Source: an uncultured Eubacteriales bacterium
Lineage (GTDB): Bacteria; Bacillota; Clostridia; Christensenellales; Borkfalkiaceae
Assembly (NCBI GenBank): GCA_900548285.1
Contig: URKE01000038.1
Coordinates: forward strand, 1-19,047
Reading direction: 5' to 3'
Length of the DNA stretch: 19,047 nt
The number at the start of each line of letters is the position of its first letter. The first letter of the stretch is position 1. The translations under genes were made by a program, and so were the position numbers. Positions 1 through 6,618 of this stretch are shown here, in pieces. The notes below the pieces were generated by a model, which was not told the origin of the DNA, did not search any database, and saw only the letters and a list, made by a program, of their open reading frames with translations.

Positions 1-1
1 A

Positions 2-61
2 CCAAAAATCATCGAAAATATCGGCGTTTTGGTCGCTTGCGAGTCTGACGGCGAACTCTAA
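2..61 (+). CDS. 3' end of an unidentified gene (partial)
   Basis: The window opens inside an open frame that reads as ordinary protein (ending ENIGVLVACESDGEL) and stops at TAA at positions 59-61. The other plus-strand frames look less protein-like, and this frame has the codon style of the real genes further on. Nineteen residues are too few to name a family. No clear terminator hairpin follows in 62-259, which otherwise holds only the downstream region of the convergent GNAT-type gene. Confidence 0.5.
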   Translation, partial: PKIIENIGVLVACESDGEL

Positions 62-259
62 ACTAAGACAAGGCGTAAACGGGTTAATACTTGACGTATA
101 AGCCGCAAACATAACGAAACTTTAGTCAAAAATACGCCGTCAGACCACGGTTCGCGTTGTTCTTGGTTGGCATGTCGTTCAATTAAAATGCAGTCATTGT
201 CGAAACCGCCCGAATTTCCCGGTCGGCAATATCCGGCAATAATATGTTACGATATTTCC

Positions 260-1387
260 TTATTGCGATATTTCCTTTTCAAAAGTGGCGCGGCGTTTTA
301 TCTCCTCGTGCTCCACCCATTTCCATTGCGTCAATATTCCCGCGTTGGTCGTGAGCATCGGATTGCACACCACGTTCTTTATTCCGTTTTTCATAATGTT
401 ACGGTGAATTCTCGTTATGATCATCGCGTTGACGCCCGAGTTTCTGTATTCGGGAGCGACGCCGATAAGCGTAAGTTCCAGCGCGTCGGGCTTTTTTTTC
501 GCTTTCAGAAGAGGAATCGCGCTCGCGAGAAGATTGCCGTTATGTTTCTTTATTATCTTGCCTATCGCGGGAATAACCACGCCGAACGCGGCGATTTTAC
601 CCGTTTTCGGATCGAGAATACAAGAGAAATAATCCTGATTTATCACGGTTGCAAACTGCGCGATGACGTTCTGCTTTACTTTTCCTTTAAGTTCCACGTA
701 GCAATCGAGGTCTTTATACGCCTCGTTATAACAATCGAAAAACAAATCCCCGTACTCTCTGATAATGCGTTTTATCGGGTATTTATCGTTCAGTTCGACA
801 AAACCGTATCGTTTCTGCACGAAATCCGCCGCCTTGTAAATTTTCGGATCGAGAGTTCCGGGATATATGGCAAACTCCACCCATTCGCTTTCTTTTTTAA
901 ACCCGAGTTTCCGCACGACGTCGGCGTAATACTCGTAATTATAGTTGGTAGCGTAAGTGGCGGGGCGGTCGAAGCCGCTCGTGAGCATACCCTCTCTGTC
1001 GGTATCGTTAAAACCCCACGGACCGTGAATCACGGTCATTCCGCGTTCCTTTCCGAACTCGACGACCTTGCTTAAAAGAGCTTCGGCAACGTCCTCGTCG
1101 CCGTTGAAATCGAACCTCGAAAATCTTATCTTCTTTTCGCCGAATTTCCTGTTGCTTTCCGCAACGATTACGCCCGCGATTCTGCCGACGATCCTGCCGT
1201 TTTTTTCGGCGAGATAGCACTTCACTTCGCATCCTTCGGCGGCGTAATTTTTCTTAGGGTTTTTTATGTTCTTTTCATCGCTCGTGAAACACGGGACGTA
1301 ATAATCGCAGTCCTTATAAAGTTCCAGAGGATATCGGGCGAAAGCCCTCATTTGCGCAGACGTGACCGCCTCGACGATTTTAACCAT
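260..1387 (-). CDS. GNAT-superfamily acetyltransferase-like protein
   Basis: A 375-residue soluble protein resembling the long GNAT-fold proteins of Clostridia usually annotated as N-acetyltransferase domain proteins. Two GNAT-like halves are visible. Residues about 50-75 (EVKCYLAEKNGRIVGRIAG) look like the beta strands of one GNAT fold. Residues 302-322 (LELTLIGVAPEYRNSGVNAM) look like the acetyl-CoA binding segment of a second, in a degenerate form of R/QxxGxG/A. Between them lies a conserved-looking block, HGPWGFNDTDREGMLTSGF at about 121-139. The substrate cannot be told. The start is supported by AAGGAG a few bases upstream of ATG at 1387. The gene has its own promoter and is probably monocistronic. 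The family call is good, but acetyltransferase activity is inferred. Confidence 0.8.
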   Translation of the reverse strand: MVKIVEAVTSAQMRAFARYPLELYKDCDYYVPCFTSDEKNIKNPKKNYAAEGCEVKCYLAEKNGRIVGRIAGVIVAESNRKFGEKKIRFSRFDFNGDEDVAEALLSKVVEFGKERGMTVIHGPWGFNDTDREGMLTSGFDRPATYATNYNYEYYADVVRKLGFKKESEWVEFAIYPGTLDPKIYKAADFVQKRYGFVELNDKYPIKRIIREYGDLFFDCYNEAYKDLDCYVELKGKVKQNVIAQFATVINQDYFSCILDPKTGKIAAFGVVIPAIGKIIKKHNGNLLASAIPLLKAKKKPDALELTLIGVAPEYRNSGVNAMIITRIHRNIMKNGIKNVVCNPMLTTNAGILTQWKWVEHEEIKRRATFEKEISQ

Positions 1388-1438
1388 TCATTCTCCTTGT
1401 CCGGAGCGTTTACGTCGTCATTTTCCCGCTCCGTTTGA

Positions 1439-1467
1439 ATTATACAACAAACGACGAAAAAAAACAA
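1439..1467 (-). promoter_or_regulatory. Promoter of the GNAT-like gene
   Basis: On the minus strand a perfect TATAAT (1439-1444) lies 17 bases downstream of TTGTTT (1462-1467). It precedes the ATG at 1387 by about 50 bases, and a strong ribosome binding site lies between. The -35 box matches the consensus only in its first three bases. Confidence 0.55.
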
Positions 1468-1521
1468 GGGGTTTTCGTTAAACGATCTCTTCCGACCCGA
1501 TAAATTACGGCAGAAACCGTC

Positions 1522-1653
1522 TTACTTCGGCGAAAAACGTCGATCTTCGGGAACGACCGCCTCCGCGGGCTTCTCGTCTTTTAGCGACATAACGTAATTC
1601 TGATAGTCTTTTTCGGTCATTTTTTTAACGGGATGCTTCTTTTTTCTGCTCAT
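1522..1653 (-). CDS. Small basic protein of 43 residues, function unknown
   Basis: The frame is open further upstream (to 1704), but the start chosen is ATG at 1653. It is preceded at the right distance by AAAGGAGAG (1660-1668), and the peptide then begins MSRKKKHPVKKM. The product is 43 residues: a strongly basic N-terminus, a middle of KDYQNYVMSLKDEKPAEA, and a proline- and arginine-containing C-terminus. It has no membrane segment, no cysteines and no family I recognise. It sits between the GNAT-like gene and the terminator of the Na/Pi cotransporter gene, so it should be transcribed separately. A perfect TATAAT lies at 1735-1740, but I see no matching -35 box. The good ribosome binding site is the main reason to believe it is real. 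Confidence 0.5.
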   Translation of the reverse strand: MSRKKKHPVKKMTEKDYQNYVMSLKDEKPAEAVVPEDRRFSPK

Positions 1654-1771
1654 AACGCGCTCTCCTTTTCTGAAAAAATTATCCGTCGCGGATTCGTTCC
1701 GCAATCACCATGATTATGCCGCTCCGCGGCGAAAATTATACTCCCGACGTAAGCCCTTTCCGCGTCGGGAC

Positions 1772-1797
1772 AAAAAAACGCCCCGCAAAGGGGCGTT
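1772..1797 (-). terminator. Intrinsic terminator of the Na/Pi cotransporter gene
   Basis: Reading the minus strand, AACGCCCC (1790-1797) pairs with GGGGCGTT (1777-1784) around a five-base loop and runs straight into a T tract (rc of 1772-1778). It lies 18 bases past the stop codon of the gene ending at 1816. Confidence 0.9.
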
Positions 1798-1815
1798 CGG
1801 CGATTACGTTGAAAA

Positions 1816-3510
1816 TTATTGGAGTTCCTCTATGGTGTGAGCGAAGAAATTGATATGGTCGCCCGCTCTTTCGAGATTGGAAACGAGGTTGATGAAAACC
1901 GCGCTGTTTTTTGGCGAACACGCGCCGGCGTTGAGCCTTGCGATATGCTCGTCGATAAGCACTTTTCTCATCGAGTCCACCTCGTTTTCGATTTTTTCCA
2001 AAGACGCGAAACCGTCCTTGTTTTTAGTTTCGAAAATCGCGGCGGCGAGTTTATACATTTCGCTCAAATCCTCGTACATCGTTTTGAGTTTTTCTATTAT
2101 CTGTTCGGAAAATACGAGATTTTTTTCCACGCTCGTGGTCGTATACTTGGCAACGTTATCCGAAATTTCGGAAATACGCAGAAGGTCGGCAAGCGCGTGA
2201 TAAAGAATGGAAATTCTCTGATCGTCGTGAACGGACACGTCCTCTCCGGACACCTTCACGAGATAATCGGTTATCTGTTTGGATATTATCGTTATTTCGT
2301 CATTCTCGGAATGAACGGCTTCGGTTGCGGAAACGTCCCTTTCAACAAACGCCGTAAACGCAGCGTGAAGATTGTTCATACATCTGTCGCCCATAGCCAC
2401 CGTTTCTTTCTGAAGTTGCGCTATCGCGACGGTGGGCGTGGAAAGCATACGTTCGTCCATAAACGTGATGCGGATTTCTTCCTCGGTATTTTTGTCGCGT
2501 ATTATAATTTCCGTCGTCTTTACGATAAGACTCGTGAGCGGAAGGAAAATGAGCGTACAGATCGAGTTGAACGCAAGGTGGAAAAACGCCAACTGCATTT
2601 CGGCGGAGTGGATAATCTGCGTCCAGAAATCATCCATAAAGCCATTCCAGATCATAAGCACGATAAGGAAAATCACCGAGCCGAAGAAGTTGAACAGGAA
2701 GTGAATGAGCGCGGAACGCTTGGCGTTCGTCGTCGCGCCGATGGAACTTATAAGCGCGGTGACGCACGTTCCGATATTCGTGCCGAGAACTATGTAAAGA
2801 ATGGCATTGCCGCCGCTGCCTATCTGAATACCCGCCGAAACGAGCGAAAGCAAAATAGCGTTGACCGCCGTACTGGACTGCATGATAGCCGTTATGAGCG
2901 CGCCGATGAACATAAGAACGATCGGCTCGATAAACGACGGCTCTATACTGCTGCTGAGCAGGTTTTTTATCGTTTCGTTATCCTTGAATCCGTTGCTGCA
3001 TGCGGAAATAATCGTAAGACCGAAAAACACCAGACCGAAGCCGGCGAGCGTAAGACTCCAACTCTTCGCCTTACCTTGCTTTAAAAGCATCGAAAGGAAA
3101 ATGCCGACGAACGAGAAAACCATAAAGTATTTTCCGACGCTCGTCACGCCGAACGCTATGAGAATGGTGGTTATCGTCGTTCCGATATTCGCGCCCATAA
3201 TCACGGCGGTCGCCTGATAAAGACTCATCATTCCGGCGTTGACGAAACCGATAACCATAACGGTCGTCGCGCCCGAACTCTGCATAAGAACCGTTGAGCC
3301 GATACCTATTCCGACGCCCGCAATTTTACTTTTCGAGGTTTTGTCGAAAAGTTTTCGTAAGCCTTTGTTCGCGACTTTCTGCAAGTTTTCCGACAGCAAT
3401 TTGAAGCCGATCAGAAACGCGCCGAGCGCGGCGACAAGGTACAAAGCGATTAAAAAATTGTCCGTAAACTCCATAAACAGTTTTCCCGGGTGAAAATCCT
3501 CTCTTTTCAT
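1816..3510 (-). CDS. Na/Pi cotransporter family protein with PhoU-like tail
   Basis: An inner-membrane protein of the Na/Pi-cotransporter II family (NptA/YjbB type), predicted to move phosphate with sodium. With the start used here it is 564 residues. The family's inverted-repeat signature appears twice: QSSGATT at residues 77-83 followed by GANIGTT (107-112), and QSSTAVN at 211-217 followed by GTNIGTC (243-249). At least eight hydrophobic segments fill residues 18-335. From about 355 to the end the protein is helical and charged, matching the PhoU-like regulatory domain often fused to this family. The start is uncertain. The frame is open to an ATG at 3579, but that codon falls at the predicted transcription start. 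ATG 3510 (weak AAAGGG just before it) and ATG 3474 (MEFTDN, nearest the first membrane helix) are the realistic choices. Monocistronic, with its own promoter and terminator. Confidence 0.9.
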   Translation of the reverse strand: MKREDFHPGKLFMEFTDNFLIALYLVAALGAFLIGFKLLSENLQKVANKGLRKLFDKTSKSKIAGVGIGIGSTVLMQSSGATTVMVIGFVNAGMMSLYQATAVIMGANIGTTITTILIAFGVTSVGKYFMVFSFVGIFLSMLLKQGKAKSWSLTLAGFGLVFFGLTIISACSNGFKDNETIKNLLSSSIEPSFIEPIVLMFIGALITAIMQSSTAVNAILLSLVSAGIQIGSGGNAILYIVLGTNIGTCVTALISSIGATTNAKRSALIHFLFNFFGSVIFLIVLMIWNGFMDDFWTQIIHSAEMQLAFFHLAFNSICTLIFLPLTSLIVKTTEIIIRDKNTEEEIRITFMDERMLSTPTVAIAQLQKETVAMGDRCMNNLHAAFTAFVERDVSATEAVHSENDEITIISKQITDYLVKVSGEDVSVHDDQRISILYHALADLLRISEISDNVAKYTTTSVEKNLVFSEQIIEKLKTMYEDLSEMYKLAAAIFETKNKDGFASLEKIENEVDSMRKVLIDEHIARLNAGACSPKNSAVFINLVSNLERAGDHINFFAHTIEELQ

Positions 3511-3584
3511 TCCCTTTCGTTTTCGCGTTCGTCTTACGCAAGCGAAAGGCTCTTTTGTCAATTCTCCACTTATATCCATTATTC

Positions 3585-3613
3585 ATAATAACTGTTTGAC
3601 GGACAAAAAGCAA
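3585..3613 (-). promoter_or_regulatory. Promoter of the Na/Pi cotransporter gene
   Basis: On the minus strand TTGCTT (3608-3613) and TATTAT (3585-3590) are separated by exactly 17 bases. Transcription would begin near 3578. This makes the ATG at 3577-3579 unlikely as the start codon, since it would be leaderless. Confidence 0.5.
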
Positions 3614-3644
3614 GCGATTTCTCGCAGAATTGTTTCCGGTATCT

Positions 3645-3725
3645 AAAAAAAGTCGCCCGTAAGGCAAGCAAAAAAGTCTGCCGGCAAGCGAAAAGTCGCC
3701 CGAAAAGCAAACAAAAAGTCCGCGG
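3645..3725. repeat. Degenerate tandem repeat, 20-24 bp period
   Basis: Four related units follow one another, each opening with an A run and GTC: 3645-3669, 3670-3690, 3691-3712 and 3713-3725. The core reads AAAAAGTCGCCCG followed by AAGGCAAGC or a variant. The last unit forms one arm and the U tract of the adjoining terminator, so the array may have grown from terminator sequence. It is noncoding and lies between the CPBP operon terminator and the Na/Pi promoter. Confidence 0.6.
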
Positions 3726-3738
3726 AAAAACCGCGGAC
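3713..3738 (-). terminator. Intrinsic terminator of the Nudix/CPBP operon
   Basis: On the minus strand GTCCGCGG (3731-3738) pairs with CCGCGGAC (3718-3725) around a TTTTT loop and is followed by a T tract (rc of 3713-3717). It begins seven bases past the CPBP stop codon. Confidence 0.9.
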
Positions 3739-3744
3739 GCTCTG

Positions 3745-4614
3745 TCAATCGGACGATTCGTTATTGTTTTTCGGTTCGGATCTCTCTGGGCTATCGTTGA
3801 GATTCATAGTCTCGTAAAACCAGCCGAAATCGGTTTTGAAAAAGGCAAAAACTATCGCGGCGGCTAAAATTACCGACAAAACCGCCGTTAAAATCACGTT
3901 GCCCGTCGTCCATAACGTTCCGGCGCAGAACCCCGAATCGGTAAGAAACCCGCCGACGTCGAAAAGGGCGTGGATTATTATCGGAACGATTATGTTTCCT
4001 GAAAAAAGCAACGCCGTAGCGCACATGCAACCTATAAGGAAAGAATACCCCACCTGAAGAAAAACCATTGGCGAAAAACCGCCGAAGAGATTTAAAAGAT
4101 GCATCGCGCCGAATATCGCGGACGAAGCCGCCACCGCCCAAAAAGCGCCTTTCTTATCGTGTTGGAACTTATATAAAAACAGCGGGAAAATCGTTCCGCG
4201 GAATATCGTTTCCTCCAGGATTCCTATCGACAAGCAATAGAGAACGTAAGGGAAAAGTCCGCCTATAGCGCCGTTAAACACCAAATCTCCGCAAATAAGC
4301 GGCAGAAAAGGAAAATTGTCGAGCGCGACCAGAAACGCGGGGACACAAAGCAGAAAACCTTTGATTCCGCCGCCGGAACCGGTAACGGCTTTTTTAAAAC
4401 CGAACTGAAACATAAGATATACCGGCAGAATCGAACAGATTGTTTTGAACGCGAAAGCGAGATACCATTCGAGTTGCGGTCCGCCGCCGAGCCATTCCGC
4501 AACTTTTACGTAAGGAGCGGAAACCGCGCCCACGGCGTAAAGAATAAGCGTTAAAATCATACCGACGGTGTCGTTTTTCGCGCTTTTTTCAAGCGCGGTC
4601 ATCTTTCTTGTCAT
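3745..4614 (-). CDS. CPBP family intramembrane metalloprotease
   Basis: A 289-residue polytopic membrane protein of the CPBP (CAAX protease and bacteriocin-processing, Abi/Rce1-like) family. The three catalytic motifs are present in order: EETIFR at 134-139, FGAMH at 168-172 (FxxxH) and HALFD at 215-219. They fall in predicted membrane helices, as expected for a glutamate/histidine metalloprotease. Roughly eight hydrophobic segments can be seen between residues 18 and 262. A short charged, asparagine- and serine-rich tail ends the protein. The substrate cannot be read from the sequence; in other bacteria the family processes peptides or is linked to bacteriocin immunity, but no bacteriocin gene is present here. 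Its ATG overlaps the Nudix stop codon as ATGA (4611-4614), so translation is probably coupled. It is the last gene of the operon. Confidence 0.92.
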   Translation of the reverse strand: MTRKMTALEKSAKNDTVGMILTLILYAVGAVSAPYVKVAEWLGGGPQLEWYLAFAFKTICSILPVYLMFQFGFKKAVTGSGGGIKGFLLCVPAFLVALDNFPFLPLICGDLVFNGAIGGLFPYVLYCLSIGILEETIFRGTIFPLFLYKFQHDKKGAFWAVAASSAIFGAMHLLNLFGGFSPMVFLQVGYSFLIGCMCATALLFSGNIIVPIIIHALFDVGGFLTDSGFCAGTLWTTGNVILTAVLSVILAAAIVFAFFKTDFGWFYETMNLNDSPERSEPKNNNESSD

Positions 4615-5246
4615 ATCTTTTTTTCTTCGCGGACGGTTATATCGTCACCGCAGGCTTTCTCTTCGCGGGCGATTATATCTTCGCGGGCGATTATATCTTC
4701 ACCGACGGATTTCTCTTCGCGGCGCGCCTTTTCCGCTTTATACCAAAGCAGGGCGATCAGCGTTTTTCCGTCCTTTATTTCGCCGTTTTCAATCATTTCA
4801 AACACTTTTTCTTCCGGAATCCACCCGGAAGTTATATCCTCGTCCTCATCGAAATGCAGAACGCCTTTTTTCAGCCCCTCGGCTTTGAAAATCCCTATAA
4901 CTTCGTTCGTGTAACCGGGCGTGGGATAAATCTCGAACAATTTTACGAGTTTTTCGGCTATGTAACCCGTTTCTTCCTCGAGTTCGCGCTTCGCCGTTTC
5001 GGCATAATCTTCGCCTTTATCGCGTTTTCCGGCAGGGATCTCCCACAGAATTTCGCCGTAAGGATAACGGAACTGCCGTTCGAGCAGAATTTTTCCGTTT
5101 TTAACGACAAGCACCGCCGCCCCGCCGCCGTGCGAAACGACCTCGCGCGATTGTTTTACGCCTTTTTCGGTTATTATTTCGTCTTTTCTTAAACTTATTA
5201 TTCTTCCGTCGTAAATTTTCTCCGACGACAGCGTTGTTTCTTTCAT
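4611..5246 (-). CDS. Nudix hydrolase, ADP-ribose pyrophosphatase type
   Basis: A 211-residue Nudix enzyme of the ADP-ribose pyrophosphatase (NudF-like) group, predicted to cleave ADP-ribose or related nucleotide sugars to AMP and a sugar phosphate. The full Nudix box GX5EX7REUXEEXGU is intact at residues 73-95 (G73, E79, R87, E88, E91, E92, G94) and carries the metal-binding glutamates. The preceding LERQFRYPYGEILWEIPAG and the following YPTPGYTNE are typical of this subgroup. The usual domain ends near residue 175. The remaining tail is made of charged hexapeptides (SVGEDI, IAREDI, IAREEK, ACGDDI, TVREEK) encoded by an 18-bp tandem repeat and looks like a recent addition. The start at 5246 has only a weak AAGGTG site. 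It sits nine bases after the unknown gene and overlaps the CPBP gene by four. Confidence 0.92.
   Translation of the reverse strand: MKETTLSSEKIYDGRIISLRKDEIITEKGVKQSREVVSHGGGAAVLVVKNGKILLERQFRYPYGEILWEIPAGKRDKGEDYAETAKRELEEETGYIAEKLVKLFEIYPTPGYTNEVIGIFKAEGLKKGVLHFDEDEDITSGWIPEEKVFEMIENGEIKDGKTLIALLWYKAEKARREEKSVGEDIIAREDIIAREEKACGDDITVREEKKI
4625..4714. repeat. In-frame 18-bp tandem repeat in the Nudix gene
   Basis: Five consecutive 18-bp units: 4625-4642, 4643-4660, 4661-4678, 4679-4696 and 4697-4714. Units three and four are identical on the plus strand (CTTCGCGGGCGATTATAT); the rest differ at several bases. The pattern alternates between a unit ending TTATAT and one ending in a TTTCT-like end. 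Because 18 is a multiple of three, each unit adds six residues to the C-terminus of the Nudix protein without shifting the frame. Confidence 0.85.
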
Positions 5247-5255
5247 TTCCGCACC

Positions 5256-6098
5256 TTATCTGTCGTTTTTATCCATTTCGGCCGCGATTCCGTCGGACAC
5301 TTTCCGCAAATCGATTTTGAGTTTTTTCTCGACGGCAACAAGATATTTGAGCGCGATAAACGCAATCGTAACGCCCTCGTAATCGTGTTTTTTCAACGCT
5401 CTTCCGAGAGTGTTGAGGACGTAATCCGCTTCTTCGGCCGGCTCGCGCAATCGAGATTTTTTCACGGCGGCAAGTTTTCTCCGTTCCTCTTCGATAAAAT
5501 CGAATTTGTCTTTTCCCGTCCGGTTATCGCGAGCGTTGCCGTCCGCGTTTGCATAAGCGGGCGAACCCTCATTTTTTTTCGCGTTTTTACCGTTATTCTT
5601 GCCGTCGCCGTTGCCGAAAAACTCGGCGTTAAAGTCGTTCCCATCGCCCGATTCGTCGTCGTTCTCGTCGCGTTTTTGCGAATTAATCAACTTATTGACC
5701 ACTTTTTCGGTAGTAATCGAAAAAGGAATGACCACCGCGAGAACGAATTGAGAATACTTGCCCTGAGCCGAATTGCCGGACGAGAAATACTCGTCGCAAA
5801 GTTCGTCGAGCGAAATTCTGCCGCCGTCTATTTCGACGAGAAGCAAAAAACAAAGCGCGAGAAGATCCTCGTCCTTTTTGGGAAGTTTCACCGCGTTGCC
5901 CTTGGAAAAGCAAACCGACTTGAACGTTTCGTAATCGAAACCGTCGGTTACGTATTCGAAGAGTTCGTATAACATTCTCGAGCCTGCGATGACTTTTAAG
6001 ACCTCGCTTATTTCTCTTTCAGCGAAAAGATACTTCGAATTGACGAGAGCGTCGGTTTTTTCCTTGAATTTTGCGAGCGATTCGTTTATCGTACTCAT
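5256..6098 (-). CDS. Unknown two-part protein with Asn/Asp/Gly-rich linker
   Basis: I do not recognise this 280-residue protein. Residues 1-141 form a mostly helical domain with hydrophobic stretches (LLALCFLLLVEI at about 79-90, FVLAVVIPFSI at about 118-128) that are too charged around their edges to be confident membrane helices. Residues 142-198 are a low-complexity linker rich in Asn, Asp, Gly and Lys. Residues 199-280 are a second helical, charged domain ending EMDKNDR. There is no signal peptide and no catalytic motif I can name. The start at 6098 follows AAGGCGG. It is the first gene of an operon with the Nudix and CPBP genes, transcribed from a promoter about 150 bases upstream through a 14-bp repeat array. 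A scaffold or adaptor role would fit the shape, but that is only a guess. Confidence 0.7.
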   Translation of the reverse strand: MSTINESLAKFKEKTDALVNSKYLFAEREISEVLKVIAGSRMLYELFEYVTDGFDYETFKSVCFSKGNAVKLPKKDEDLLALCFLLLVEIDGGRISLDELCDEYFSSGNSAQGKYSQFVLAVVIPFSITTEKVVNKLINSQKRDENDDESGDGNDFNAEFFGNGDGKNNGKNAKKNEGSPAYANADGNARDNRTGKDKFDFIEEERRKLAAVKKSRLREPAEEADYVLNTLGRALKKHDYEGVTIAFIALKYLVAVEKKLKIDLRKVSDGIAAEMDKNDR

Positions 6099-6141
6099 AA
6101 CAGCCGCCTTTTTGTTGTTCGTTTTACGTTCGCGCCGCGTC

Positions 6142-6225
6142 CGCCGAGAAATCTCCGCCGAAAAATCTTCGTCGAAAAATTCCCGTTGAAAAATCTTCGC
6201 CGAGAAATCTCCGCCGAAAAATTCC
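6142..6225. repeat. Six-unit 14-bp tandem repeat
   Basis: Six head-to-tail 14-bp units on the plus strand, starting at 6142, 6156, 6170, 6184, 6198 and 6212. They approximate CGCCGARAAATCTC; the units at 6142 and 6198 are identical, the others differ by a few bases. Fourteen is not a multiple of three and the tract is outside any gene. It lies in the predicted 5' leader of the minus-strand operon, between the promoter near 6250 and the ribosome binding site near 6105. Several units are imperfect palindromes (for example GAGA-TTT-CTC on the minus strand). Confidence 0.85.
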
Positions 6226-6247
6226 CGCAGACGCCGAGCGTAAAAAA

Positions 6248-6276
6248 ATTATATCACATAAAATAAATTTAGACAA
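6248..6276 (-). promoter_or_regulatory. Promoter of the unknown gene/Nudix/CPBP operon
   Basis: On the minus strand TTGTCT (6271-6276) is followed after 17 bases by a perfect TATAAT (6248-6253). The surrounding 6241-6330 is strongly AT-rich. Transcription would start near 6241, giving a leader of about 140 bases that contains the 14-bp repeats. Confidence 0.75.
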
Positions 6277-6295
6277 TAAATTTGTTATAAAACTA

Positions 6296-6324
6296 TTGAT
6301 TTTTTTGAAATAATTGGTTATAAT
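6296..6324 (+). promoter_or_regulatory. Promoter of the HPr-like/DUF4364/TSCPD cluster
   Basis: TTGATT (6296-6301) and a perfect TATAAT (6319-6324) are separated by 17 bases. The site points away from the minus-strand promoter, with only 19 bases between the two -35 boxes, so one bound regulator could affect both transcripts. The leader to the ATG at 6391 is about 60 bases. Confidence 0.8.
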
Positions 6325-6390
6325 ATACGCGCGGCTCGGTCAAACCGAACCCGCATGCGTCAGAACGCAAATAAAGGAGGAACAAAAATA

Positions 6391-6618
6391 ATGAAATCAG
6401 TTCGTATATCTCTTCAGATGGCAAGTCAGGTCAAAGCATTCGTTTCGGTCGTTCAGAAATACGCTTACGAAATCGACCTCAGAAGCGACAGATACGTCGT
6501 TGACGCCAAATCTATCCTCGGTATTTTCAGCCTCGATCTTTCGAAGCCGCTGAACGTCGAAATTCATTCGGATAATTGCGACGATCTTATCGCAGAACTT
6601 AAACAATTCGCCGCGTAA
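6391..6618 (+). CDS. HPr-like protein lacking the phosphocarrier histidine
   Basis: A 75-residue protein with the HPr fold of the PTS. The start is ATG 6391, preceded by AAAGGAGG (6373-6380); the frame is open further upstream but that extension is not supported. The C-terminal two thirds match HPr well: YVVDAKSILGIFSLDLSKP (35-53) corresponds to the classical VNxKSIMGVMSL segment, with S41 at the position of regulatory Ser46. The active-site segment GLHARPA is replaced by LQMASQV (8-14): aligning on S41, His15 becomes M10 and Arg17 becomes S12. It therefore cannot accept phosphate from enzyme I at the usual site and is more likely a regulatory relative, as Crh is in Bacillus. It is first in a three-gene cluster. 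Confidence 0.85.
   Translation: MKSVRISLQMASQVKAFVSVVQKYAYEIDLRSDRYVVDAKSILGIFSLDLSKPLNVEIHSDNCDDLIAELKQFAA

Noticed and set aside
167..1075. 302-residue plus-strand open frame over the GNAT-like gene
   Set aside because: It is antisense to a gene with a promoter, a good ribosome binding site and a recognisable fold; the plus-strand frame has no motif and no credible start.
1742..1770. 8-bp inverted repeat TCCCGACG with CGTCGGGA
   Set aside because: The loop is 13 bases and no T tract follows on either strand; the real terminator of the neighbouring gene is the adjacent hairpin at 1777-1797. It may be a remnant or a chance match.
3745..4614. Bacteriocin immunity or maturation locus, suggested by the CPBP protease and the ABC exporter in the window
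   Set aside because: The two are on opposite strands in separate transcripts, the exporter ATPase has no peptidase domain, and no small double-glycine peptide gene is visible.
6142..6225. CRISPR array
   Set aside because: The units are contiguous 14-mers without spacers, and no cas genes are nearby.
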